DNA of 64,000 bases from Roseovarius sp. (GTDB lineage Bacteria; Pseudomonadota; Alphaproteobacteria; Rhodobacterales; Rhodobacteraceae), in contig JAJFIA010000003.1 of assembly GCA_021775255.1 (NCBI GenBank), positions 173,231 through 237,230 of the forward strand, in the 5' to 3' direction. The translations under genes were made by a program, and so were the position numbers. Positions 35,408-42,953 of this stretch are shown here, in pieces. The notes under the pieces were generated by a model. That model was not told where the DNA came from. It ran no database searches and saw only the letters and a program-made list of their open reading frames with translations. Numbering within the stretch: the stretch's first letter is position 1; the number at the start of each line of letters is the position of its first letter.

Positions 35408-36025
35408 TTACGCGGATCCAACCGCATTCATTCGAAACGCTTCGCGCTCGATCTCTGTAAAGGCCCGCCCGGCGGCACCCACCGTGGCGTAAAAAACCGA
35501 ATTTTTGGCCTTTTCCAAATCGGTAAAGAAATGTTCTGCCCAGGGGGCAATGTGCCGGTTGTAAAATTCCGCCTGACGCACCAGCGGCACCATTGCGCCA
35601 AAACGGCCGGTAATCAGGCCGGCCATGATCTCGAACAGGCTGGCGATGTTGTCTTCGGGTTCAAACACGTTGGCGGCGCGGGTGACATGCAGATCATTCA
35701 TGTCTTTGCGCAGCATCGCCAAAGGCTTTTCATTAAGAAAACCGGTGAGGTAAAAACTGCCATAGGGCAGCAATTCGCCGCGCGCCATGCCGATGAAAAG
35801 CGCATTAAACTCGCGCTCGACGGATTTTGCACCGGTCAGGGCGGCCACCCGCGCCATGGCGTTGATGGCCTGGCCCAGATCACTTTCATCGCCGCTCAGG
35901 CCGGCGGCCTGCCTGAGCAGATCATCGCCTGGCGGGCGCGCCAGAAGGGCACTGAGAAAATCATAGAGATCAGCCCTTAGCTGATCCTCTTCCGGGATTG
36001 TATTTTCGATTGCGTCAGCACTCAT
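35408..36025 (-). CDS. TorD/DmsD-family molybdoenzyme chaperone
   Basis: TorD-type chaperones bind the Tat signal and apo form of a molybdoenzyme until the cofactor is inserted. The family pattern is present: LRADLYDFLSALLARPP near residue 15, EFNALFIGMARGELLPYGSFYLTG (two short segments, EFNALFIGMARG and ELLPYGSFYLTG) near 80-100, and EDNIASLFEIMAGLI near 130. The start at 36025 (MSADAIEN) has ACAGG 9 bases upstream. It lies between DUF3306 and the small Tat protein, so its client should be FdhA and perhaps the small Tat protein. Confidence 0.85.
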   Translation of the reverse strand: MSADAIENTIPEEDQLRADLYDFLSALLARPPGDDLLRQAAGLSGDESDLGQAINAMARVAALTGAKSVEREFNALFIGMARGELLPYGSFYLTGFLNEKPLAMLRKDMNDLHVTRAANVFEPEDNIASLFEIMAGLITGRFGAMVPLVRQAEFYNRHIAPWAEHFFTDLEKAKNSVFYATVGAAGRAFTEIEREAFRMNAVGSA

Positions 36026-36038
36026 AGATTGCATCCTG

Positions 36039-36632
36039 TCACTCAGCCCCCGCAAATGCAAACCGCATTCTGCGTTTCACCGGGGGGGCGGGCATATCTT
36101 CTTCCATGTCATCGCTCAGGGGCGAGACATATTCGGCCTGAACCACAAGGATTTCTTCTGGCAGGGTTTCTTCGGGGGCCTCTTCAAGCGGTGGCCCGTC
36201 CTGATCATCCAATTCGGCAATACGGGCCTGTTTTTCCATCTCGTCGGTATGTTTGAGCATGCCTTTGCCCACCTGATAGGCGGTTTTGATCACCGCACCG
36301 GCGATGGATGCGGTTTTGAAATCCTCGCCGTAATCCACCAGATCATCGACATTGGCCAGCACCGGATTGCTGCGCCACAGCTTGTGCAACGCCCGGCGGC
36401 GCAGGCGTTCGGGCACGGCCGATTGCATGAAACCGGTGAAATCATCGCCGGCTTTCATTTCATCAGGGTCTTGCAAATTCAGTTCATGGAGGATTTCGGC
36501 ATCGGTCTTTTTCTCAAGCTCGGCCTGTTCGGTGGCAAGCTTTGCCTGTTCCACAACGCGGGCGTCGGCTTCGGCTTCGGCCCTGACACCGGCGCGGCGG
36601 CGTGACCATGCGTTTTCCTGCGCCCGGCTCAA
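36039..36632 (-). CDS. DUF3306 protein of formate dehydrogenase loci
   Basis: I recognise the DUF3306 family, found next to FDH3-type formate dehydrogenases; its biochemical role is unknown. The protein is charged and helical, with no signal peptide: ENAWSRRRAGVRAEAEAD at the N-terminus, the conserved ALHKLWRSNPVLANVDDLVDYGEDF near residue 80-105 (given here as ALHKLWRSNPVLANVDDL then VDYGEDF), and an acidic C-terminal half rich in Glu/Pro. A TTG start overlaps the stop of DUF3305, so the two are translationally coupled. The central LWRSNP motif is the strongest family marker. Confidence 0.8.
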   Translation of the reverse strand: MSRAQENAWSRRRAGVRAEAEADARVVEQAKLATEQAELEKKTDAEILHELNLQDPDEMKAGDDFTGFMQSAVPERLRRRALHKLWRSNPVLANVDDLVDYGEDFKTASIAGAVIKTAYQVGKGMLKHTDEMEKQARIAELDDQDGPPLEEAPEETLPEEILVVQAEYVSPLSDDMEEDMPAPPVKRRMRFAFAGAE

Positions 36633-37195
36633 TGGATCGGCTCCGTCTTGCGCGGCCCCGGCGCGCGGTAGACATCACTAAGCTGGGTGATGCGGGCGTC
36701 ACCCACCCCATCCTCGACCAGATCAACCCGGGCATTTTTGCGGCGGCGTTTGATAAATTTCTCGGGCTGATAATGCACATTGATGAAGGCCTTGATCCAG
36801 TTGATCAGGCTATCGGGCATCGGCACCAGCTCGATAATTTCTTCGCCGCTGTCGGCGTAATCCTGCGCCTCATAGGGCGAGGCGGTGGCCAGCAGCACCT
36901 CAACATCCTGCGCGGCCTCGGGATCGGTGCTGTCGCGCAGCACCACGTAGATCGACGGCGAACGGGTGGAAATGCCGGTGAGATAGGCCTCGGCCTCGGA
37001 GCGGAAAAGCTCCAGCGTGACGGTGGCGGCGTGATACTCGACAACCTCGCCCTCGCGGCGCAGTTCGTGCCAGTCGGCAGGGCCCGCACCGGGCAGAACG
37101 GCGACAGCTTTCCACACCCATTTTGCCCAACCGGTCACGCCCGGAGATTTCCGGATCACGATGCCGAGCGGCATGGAAATGCTCATATTCTGCAT
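36629..37195 (-). CDS. DUF3305 protein of formate dehydrogenase loci
   Basis: This is a DUF3305-family protein, again known only from formate dehydrogenase clusters. It begins with a beta-rich segment (SMPLGIVIRKSPGVTGWAKW), then ATVTLELFRSEAEAYLTG, an SPSIYVVLRDSTDPEA strand and a basic C-terminal tail (PEKFIKRRRKNARVDLVEDG). No signal peptide or membrane segment is present, so it is cytoplasmic and probably acts in assembly or cofactor delivery. It is the first gene of the minus-strand fdh operon, facing a 383-base divergent region. Confidence 0.8.
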   Translation of the reverse strand: MQNMSISMPLGIVIRKSPGVTGWAKWVWKAVAVLPGAGPADWHELRREGEVVEYHAATVTLELFRSEAEAYLTGISTRSPSIYVVLRDSTDPEAAQDVEVLLATASPYEAQDYADSGEEIIELVPMPDSLINWIKAFINVHYQPEKFIKRRRKNARVDLVEDGVGDARITQLSDVYRAPGPRKTEPIH

Positions 37196-37578
37196 TGCTT
37201 AGGTCTTTTTCCTCTCTGTCTGGCCGATTTTTGATTTCCTGTTTGCGCAGGGTGTCCAGCCACGTTGGAAACAGAGTGATCCGGTTGGCGCAACAAATCA
37301 AATAGAATTGAAGTTTTTTTTGGGGGTTGCAGAAATTACCGGGGCCAAACTGGACAATTCGACCCTTGGCTGTGTCTGCCTCTGGGGCATATGGACAAAC
37401 TGTCCGGGGTGTAAAATCCGAGAATTTTGCTATGGTTTGCCCCATGGTTGAAAATCGAATCGTAGTGCGGATCTGCGCGCTTGAGAAAAACGCTTTACGC
37501 GGCCGCGTTCCGGGGCCTAAGTGAGCGGGGAAATTTCTGATTTTGGGCTGTTTTTTGCCTTGAATCAAAGGGGGGTGC
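37196..37578. promoter_or_regulatory. 383-base divergent control region of the fdh cluster
   Basis: No credible gene lies here. Between the DUF3305 start (minus) and the poly-Fe-S gene (plus) I see an AT-rich patch near 37285-37322, a perfect 5-3-5 dyad GGACA-AAC-TGTCC at 37393-37405, and another GGACA half-site at 37352-37356, 41 bases or about four helical turns away. This spacing fits paired activator sites. I found no good -24/-12 sigma-54 promoter. The NtrC-like regulator of the island is the natural candidate to bind here. Confidence 0.45.
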
Positions 37579-39525
37579 ATGGCCAAGAGGTTGATTTTAT
37601 GTGATTGTCTGGGAACGCAGGCGATTGATTCCGCCGTGATTGAAAAGCAATGCGGATTGGCCTGCTCGCGGGTTCACAACGCGCTTTGCACCACCGGGAT
37701 CAAGAATGCGGCGGCAGAAATCGAGCAGGGGGATACGATCATCGCCTGCCTGCAGGAGCGCGCATTATTCGAAGAACTGGCGGATGAGCTGGGGGTTGAG
37801 GCACCGGATTTCATAGATATTCGCGACCGCGCCGGCTGGAATGCGGACGGCGCGGCTGCGGCCCCTAAAATGGCGGCGCTGATCAATGATGCGCAAATGG
37901 AAACACCGGGTTACAAGATGGCGGATGTGGTTTCCGAAGGGCGCTGCCTGATTCTCGGGGGGGCGGCGCAGGCGCTGGAGGCAGCGGGGCAACTGGCCGA
38001 GGTGCTGAGCGTGACGGTATTGCTCGATACGCCGCCCGAGGATCTGATCGATCGGCGGTTTGATGTGATTGCCGGGCGGCTCAAACAGGCAAGCGGCACC
38101 ATGGGGGCATTTGCCCTGACGGTTGACGCGCTGCAACAGGTCAATCCTGGCGGTCGCGGGGCGTTTGGGCTGAGCGCGCCGCGCGATGGCGGGCAGACGG
38201 AATGCGATCTGATCCTTGATCTGAGCGGCGGCACGGCGCTGTTTGGCGCGCATGGGCGCGATGGCTATCTGCACGCCGATCCGCGTGATCCGCCTGCGGT
38301 GGCGCGGGCAATTTTTGATGCGGCACAACTGGTGGGCAGTTTTGAAAAACCGCTTTACCTGAAGCTCCACGATCATCTGTGCGCCCATTCACGGGCCGAA
38401 ATTATCGGCTGTAGTAACTGCATTGATAATTGTTCGACCGGGGCAATTGTGCCGGATGGGGATCATGTGAGCGTGGACCCGATGGTCTGTGACGGCTGCG
38501 GTGATTGCGTGGCGCTGTGCCCGTCAGGCGCGATTGAATTTGACGCGCCCCCAACGGCACATTTGTTCAAGCGGATTCAAGGCTTTGCCGAAAGTTATCT
38601 GAAGGCGGGCGGGTCCAAGCCGAAGCTTTTGGTGTGTGACCGGCATGGCTCCGAGATGATTTCACTGGCGGCGCGGTTTGACCGGGGGCTGCCGGTGGAT
38701 GTGATCCCGCTGGAGCTGGAAAGTGTGGTGCTGTTTGGCCATGCCGAGATGCTGGCGGCGCTGGCCTGTGGCTTTACCCATGTGGATATTTTGCGCGCGC
38801 CGAAGGCGGAAATTGCCACCCTGGCGCGTGAGATCGAGCTGGCCAATGCGATTGCGGGGACGGATCAGGCGCGGCTGTTGCAACCCGAAGCGCCGGATGG
38901 TCTGTGCGATATTTTATACGCGCCGCGCGAGGCGGTAGACGTTGTGACGCCGATCCTGCCGCAGGGCAGCCGACGGCAGATTACCCGGCTGGCGGCCAAG
39001 GCTTTGCGCGGGCAGGAGATCATTGATCTGCCCGAGGCGGCGCCATATGGGCGGGTTGAGATCAACACCGATGCCTGCACCTTGTGCCTGTCATGCGCCT
39101 CGCTTTGCCCCTCTGGTGCGCTGGGCGATAATCCCGATATGCCGCAGCTCAGGTTTCAGGAGGATGCCTGTTTGCAATGCGGATTATGCACAAGGGTCTG
39201 CCCGGAAAATGCGCTGATCCTGAAGCCGCAACTTGATCTTACGGATCAGGCCTTGGAGCAAAAGGTGATCCATGAGGAAGAGCCGTTTGCCTGCATCGAA
39301 TGCGGCGCATTGTTCGGGGTGAAATCAACCATTGAGAAGATCACCGAAAAGCTGGCGGGCAAGCATTCGATGTATGCCAGTGCGGATACGGCAAGGCTTA
39401 TTCAGATGTGTGATGATTGCCGGGTGAAAACCCAGTATCATAGCGAGGATTCACCGCTGCGCGGCGGCGAACGGCCAAAGGTCGTGACCACCGAAGATTA
39501 CTTCTCAAAGCGCCGGGATCACTGA
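37579..39525 (+). CDS. large cytoplasmic protein with multiple [4Fe-4S] ferredoxin domains
   Basis: I recognise a 648-residue 4Fe-4S protein associated with FDH3 loci; its role is not established. The N-terminus has a Cys-rich start (LILCDCLG, QCGLACSRVHNALCTTG, like HdrA/DsrE-type sulfur proteins), then an NAD/FAD-like region (~110-260). The first pair of clusters is CSNCIDNC and CDGCGDCVALCPSGA at ~278-318, followed by a second domain and a second pair, CTLCLSCASLCPSGA at ~500 and CLQCGLCTRVCPENA at ~532. Near the C-terminus are CIECG (~571) and CDDCR (~611), which could bind another metal. There is no signal peptide, so it may supply or take electrons in the cytoplasm. The stop overlaps the convergent cytochrome gene. 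Confidence 0.82.
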   Translation: MAKRLILCDCLGTQAIDSAVIEKQCGLACSRVHNALCTTGIKNAAAEIEQGDTIIACLQERALFEELADELGVEAPDFIDIRDRAGWNADGAAAAPKMAALINDAQMETPGYKMADVVSEGRCLILGGAAQALEAAGQLAEVLSVTVLLDTPPEDLIDRRFDVIAGRLKQASGTMGAFALTVDALQQVNPGGRGAFGLSAPRDGGQTECDLILDLSGGTALFGAHGRDGYLHADPRDPPAVARAIFDAAQLVGSFEKPLYLKLHDHLCAHSRAEIIGCSNCIDNCSTGAIVPDGDHVSVDPMVCDGCGDCVALCPSGAIEFDAPPTAHLFKRIQGFAESYLKAGGSKPKLLVCDRHGSEMISLAARFDRGLPVDVIPLELESVVLFGHAEMLAALACGFTHVDILRAPKAEIATLAREIELANAIAGTDQARLLQPEAPDGLCDILYAPREAVDVVTPILPQGSRRQITRLAAKALRGQEIIDLPEAAPYGRVEINTDACTLCLSCASLCPSGALGDNPDMPQLRFQEDACLQCGLCTRVCPENALILKPQLDLTDQALEQKVIHEEEPFACIECGALFGVKSTIEKITEKLAGKHSMYASADTARLIQMCDDCRVKTQYHSEDSPLRGGERPKVVTTEDYFSKRRDH

Positions 39526-40271
39526 GTTTGCAGCGGCGCACCAAGATCAGCGGGCTTTATCCCGGCAACAAAGGCCACGATGTCGTCAAGCTCGTCTTGC
39601 GTCAGTTCAATCGGGATGATGGCGGGCGGCAGGGCCTCGTCAAAGGGGGCGGTCACGCCGGTGATCTGCGAAAAAGACGGGTGCGGGTTGAGGGTGTAGA
39701 AGCCCTGAAAACGGTTCTGCCAATCGGGAAAGCCGCGCATCAGGGCAAAGGAGGGTGTCGAGCCGATGCCCTTCATGCGGTTTTCATGGCCGACCACATG
39801 GCAACGGCCACAATTGGCGTAAGACAGCCGCTCGCCAATAGCGGCATTGCCCTCAAGCGGGGTTTCGGCCACTTGCGGGGCGTCATCCGCCGCGGCAAAG
39901 TATATCTGTTGGCCCTCCCGGCGGAACTGTTCAATCGTGCGCTGGCCGGTATCCTCAAGCAGCCATCTGGCAAAACGGCTGGCCTTGTCGGGCGGGTCTG
40001 CGCCGAGCATGATATAGTAAAGCCGGGCCGGGCCCTTGAAGGCGGGGCGCGCGCCGGGGCCTGCGGTGCCGGAAAGGGTTATATCGGGGGCGTCGGGGCC
40101 AAGATGCAGTTTGATACCGGTCTTGAGCGAAAATCGCGGCAGCAGGAATTTCATCAGCCCCGACTCGATCAGCGCCGGATCAGCGTGAAGGGTCAGATCA
40201 GCGGGGTCGGCGCGCACCATCTGTGGCAGGCAAAGGGCAAACACGATCAGGATCAGATGAATACGACACAT
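39519..40271 (-). CDS. periplasmic c-type cytochrome fused to a binding-protein remnant
   Basis: A 250-residue exported protein (signal peptide residues ~1-21, LILIVFALCLPQMVRA). The C-terminal half is a single-heme cytochrome c domain with CGRCH at residues 154-158 and a likely Met ligand in its second half. The N-terminal half looks like a shortened type II periplasmic binding protein of the TupA/ModA/PstS type: LIESGLMKFLLPRFSLKTGI near 34-53 (compare the SGLLxxLLPxFxxxTGI opening of TupA) and RFARWLLEDTGQRTIEQF near 99-116 (compare the C-terminal WLLSPEGQxxI helix). The middle of such a domain is missing. It lies antisense between two plus-strand fdh accessory genes. Confidence 0.78.
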   Translation of the reverse strand: MCRIHLILIVFALCLPQMVRADPADLTLHADPALIESGLMKFLLPRFSLKTGIKLHLGPDAPDITLSGTAGPGARPAFKGPARLYYIMLGADPPDKASRFARWLLEDTGQRTIEQFRREGQQIYFAAADDAPQVAETPLEGNAAIGERLSYANCGRCHVVGHENRMKGIGSTPSFALMRGFPDWQNRFQGFYTLNPHPSFSQITGVTAPFDEALPPAIIPIELTQDELDDIVAFVAGIKPADLGAPLQTQ

Positions 40272-40369
40272 TGGCGTTTGGCTCCGGTATGGGCTGGTCA
40301 ATTCAATCTAGAGGGTGAATAAATCATCCGTCAATCCGGGGCTTATGCCCGATAGCTGGAGTAAAAACC

Positions 40370-40561
40370 ATGAGCGAAGAATTCAACATGTCGATGCGCA
40401 AGTTTCTCAAACAGGTGGGGGTGACCTCGCAACAGGCGATTGAAGAGGCCCTGCGCGATGCGGGCGGCAGCCCCGGGCAGAAATATCATGCCAGGATGGT
40501 GCTGACGATTGAGGGGATGGAGCTTGAACATGTGGTCACAGGTGACATAACCGGACCGTGA
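40370..40561 (+). CDS. DUF6494 small protein
   Basis: A 63-residue protein that I match to DUF6494, seen beside formate dehydrogenase genes in Rhodobacterales; no function is known. Most of it is one amphipathic helix (MSMRKFLKQVGVTSQQAIEEAL) and a beta hairpin (KYHARMVLTIEGMELEHVVTGDI). It has no cysteine, so it does not carry a cluster itself. A Shine-Dalgarno (CTGGAG, ten bases upstream) precedes the ATG. It lies 13 bases before mrp, starting a tight four-gene plus-strand run. Confidence 0.78.
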   Translation: MSEEFNMSMRKFLKQVGVTSQQAIEEALRDAGGSPGQKYHARMVLTIEGMELEHVVTGDITGP

Positions 40562-40574
40562 AGAGGAGCGCAGA

Positions 40575-41642
40575 ATGACAGCGACACGCGAAGAAATACT
40601 GGAGCGGTTGCGCGGGATCATCGACCCGGCAAGCGGCAAGGATATTGTTACCGCAGGAATGGTGAAGGCGCTTAATGTCGAGGGTGCTCAGGTGCGGTTT
40701 GTGATCGAGATTGATCCGGCCCGCGCCAAGGAGATGGAGCCGGTGCGCGCGGCTGCCGAGCAAGCGGCAAAATCGGCTGAGGGTATCCTTGAGGTGTCAG
40801 CGATATTGACGGCGCATGCCAATCCCAAGGCACCGCCGGATCTGAAAGCCAAGGCCAAATCCGCACCCTCAGGCCCACAGAAAATTGCCGGGGTAGACCG
40901 GATCATCGCCATTGCCTCGGGCAAGGGCGGGGTTGGCAAATCAACCGTCTCAAGCAATCTGGCGGTGGCGCTGGCGGCGGAAGGCCGGCGGGTTGGATTG
41001 CTGGATGCGGATGTGTTCGGGCCGTCGCAGCCCAGGATGCTGGGGGTATCGGGCCGGCCGGCATCGCCCGATGGGAAAACCATTTTACCGCTTAGAAATC
41101 ATGGGGTTACAATGATGTCCATTGGCCTGATGATCCGCGAGGATGAGGCCGTTGTCTGGCGCGGGCCGATGCTGATGGGGGCGCTGCAGCAGATGCTTAA
41201 TCAGGTGCAATGGGGGGCTTTGGATGTGCTGATCGTGGATTTGCCGCCGGGCACCGGTGATGTGCAGATGACGCTGGCGCAAAAGGCCGAGGTGACCGGC
41301 GCGATCATTGTCTCAACCCCGCAGGACGTGGCGCTGATTGATGCGCGCAAGGCGATCGACATGTTCAACAAGTTGCACACGCCGATCCTTGGCATGATCG
41401 AAAATATGTCAACGCATGTCTGCTCAAACTGTGGCCATGAGGAGCATATATTTGGTCATGGCGGTGTGGCAAAAGAGGCCGAAAAATGGGGCGTGCCGTT
41501 GATGGCGGAATTGCCGCTGCATCTGGATGTGCGGATTGCCTCGGATAGTGGTGCGCCGATTGTGGCCTCAAACCCCGAAAGTGCGGCGGCACAGGCGTTT
41601 CGCAAGCTGGCGCGCGAGATGATCGAAGGCGGGCTGGCATGA
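40575..41642 (+). CDS. apbC: Mrp/NBP35-family iron-sulfur carrier ATPase
   Basis: This P-loop ATPase (Mrp/ApbC) carries and transfers [4Fe-4S] clusters. The N-terminal ~80 residues are a MIP18-like domain (EEILERLRGIIDPASGKDIV). The deviant Walker A ASGKGGVGKST lies near residue 115-125, the switch region FGPSQPRMLG near 150, DLPPGTGDVQ near 220 and the cluster-binding CSNCGHEE near 283. It is a complete 355-residue protein. In this operon it could serve cluster insertion into FdhA, FdhB or the poly-Fe-S protein. It overlaps the next gene by 4 bases (ATGA). Confidence 0.92.
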   Translation: MTATREEILERLRGIIDPASGKDIVTAGMVKALNVEGAQVRFVIEIDPARAKEMEPVRAAAEQAAKSAEGILEVSAILTAHANPKAPPDLKAKAKSAPSGPQKIAGVDRIIAIASGKGGVGKSTVSSNLAVALAAEGRRVGLLDADVFGPSQPRMLGVSGRPASPDGKTILPLRNHGVTMMSIGLMIREDEAVVWRGPMLMGALQQMLNQVQWGALDVLIVDLPPGTGDVQMTLAQKAEVTGAIIVSTPQDVALIDARKAIDMFNKLHTPILGMIENMSTHVCSNCGHEEHIFGHGGVAKEAEKWGVPLMAELPLHLDVRIASDSGAPIVASNPESAAAQAFRKLAREMIEGGLA

Positions 41643-42373
41643 TCGAGGATATTTTCGAGGGTGAAAGGGAGCTGAATTTTCCGCCGCTGTTTGAGGCAAT
41701 GCCGGTGAGCGCCGAAACCTGCCCCTTTACCAAGGCCTGTGCGATGGCCACGCTGGGATGCGATTCCGGCACCTTGGTGCATTGCATCACCAAAGACCGC
41801 CTGCGCGCCGCGATTGTATTTGCGCCCGAGGTGCCGCTGGCCAGGGCGATGGCGGTTTATCCTGCCTGTGGTGCCGGTTTTCAAAATGCCTTTGGTGCGC
41901 TGGCCCCGCCTGAGATCACGCTTGATCTGACATGGGGCGGGGGCATTCTGGTCAATGGTGCGAAAGCCGGGCGGCTGCGGCTGGCGGCGTCAACCGATGA
42001 TCCGAATGCCGGGCCGGATTGGCTGGTGGTGGGGATCGAGGTGCAGTTGATGCCGCGCGATCAGAATGATCCGGGGCTGACACCGGATCAGACCTGCCTT
42101 TATGAAGAGGGCTGTGCCGAAATGTCGCCGATTGACCTGCTGGAGGGCTGGGCGCGGCATACGCTGGTCTGGGTCAATGGCTTGACGGATGGCGATATTG
42201 CCCCGCTACATGCCGAATGGCGCGGGCATTTATATGGCATTGGTGAGGATGTTGAGAGGCCGGGCATATGCGGCAAGTTCATGGGGCTGGATGAGAATTT
42301 TGGCATGTTGATCCGAACAGGCGGGGAAACCGCTTTGATACCGCTCACCGATTTATTGAAAGAACACGCATGA
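41639..42373 (+). CDS. biotin/lipoate protein ligase-like protein with degenerate catalytic motifs (DUF4444)
   Basis: The 244-residue protein has the fold pattern of a biotin/lipoate ligase: a segment resembling the biotin-pocket strand (LTWGGGILVNGAKAGRLRLA at ~97-116) and a C-terminal GKFMGLDENFGMLIRTGG block at ~212-229 that corresponds to DUF4444. The adenylate-binding loop (GRGRRG or RRxSGG) and the catalytic KWPND lysine motif cannot be found. It looks like a non-catalytic ligase-like protein rather than a working BirA or LplA. It contains seven cysteines. It overlaps mrp and DUF6505 by 4 bases each, so it is translated with them. Confidence 0.75.
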   Translation: MIEDIFEGERELNFPPLFEAMPVSAETCPFTKACAMATLGCDSGTLVHCITKDRLRAAIVFAPEVPLARAMAVYPACGAGFQNAFGALAPPEITLDLTWGGGILVNGAKAGRLRLAASTDDPNAGPDWLVVGIEVQLMPRDQNDPGLTPDQTCLYEEGCAEMSPIDLLEGWARHTLVWVNGLTDGDIAPLHAEWRGHLYGIGEDVERPGICGKFMGLDENFGMLIRTGGETALIPLTDLLKEHA

Positions 42374-42855
42374 AACTGGCGCGGGCAATCCATTTTGATG
42401 CAAGTGATACGCAGGTGTTTCATACCCCCGCGCGCACCGGGGAATGGGCGATCAGCGGCGGGTTTGAGTTTTCCAACTGGGGTGAGGCCGATCTGACCGG
42501 CAAGGCGCGGCAGGCGTTTGCCAATGGCTGGCTTGGGCTTGAAACTTTTGGCCGGGTAACATTTGTGGCGGTAACGCAGATTGAAGCGGCGGAATTCGAG
42601 GCGCTGGCGGATAATCTGGCGCAGCATTTTATCAGCATCTACGGCGCGCCCTCGCATGAGCAGGCGCGCGAGGTGGCGCTGGAAGAGCTTGGGCATATGG
42701 CCGATATGTGCGGTGATCAGGATGCCAATACCATCTTCACCGTGGCGCGTGAGCTTACGGATGCGGGCGTGACTGAAAGCTACCGGATCATTGAAAGCTC
42801 GGATGCCGGGCTTGAGCAGTTTGCCATTCACGGCGATATTGAGGATATTTCCTGA
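42370..42855 (+). CDS. DUF6505 protein
   Basis: A 161-residue protein that I match to DUF6505, known only from similar formate dehydrogenase clusters. No named motif is visible. There is a conserved beta-rich start (KLARAIHFDASDTQVFHTPA), an alpha/beta middle (AFANGWLGLETFGRVTFVAV, AEFEALADNLAQHFISI) and an acidic end with HxxDMCG (LGHMADMCGDQDAN). The ATG overlaps the stop of the ligase-like gene (ATGA). It is the last gene of the DUF6494-mrp-ligase-DUF6505 run; a 98-base gap follows before the next operon. Confidence 0.78.
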   Translation: MKLARAIHFDASDTQVFHTPARTGEWAISGGFEFSNWGEADLTGKARQAFANGWLGLETFGRVTFVAVTQIEAAEFEALADNLAQHFISIYGAPSHEQAREVALEELGHMADMCGDQDANTIFTVARELTDAGVTESYRIIESSDAGLEQFAIHGDIEDIS

Positions 42856-42953
42856 AGACATGCTGGTCTCAGCTATTGGGTTTGGGGCCGGGGCTGCTTA
42901 CCTGAGCTGTGACAGGGCCAGACAAGGCTGGCCGCGAATGTGTTGTTTTGAGG

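Noticed and set aside
37196..37578. sigma-54 promoter upstream of the fdh accessory genes
   Set aside because: I looked for GG-N10-GC with the usual flanks and found no good match; the neighbouring NtrC-like protein lacks GAFTGA as well.
41639..42373. working biotin or lipoate ligase
   Set aside because: The adenylate loop and the catalytic lysine motif are not found; I keep only the fold resemblance.
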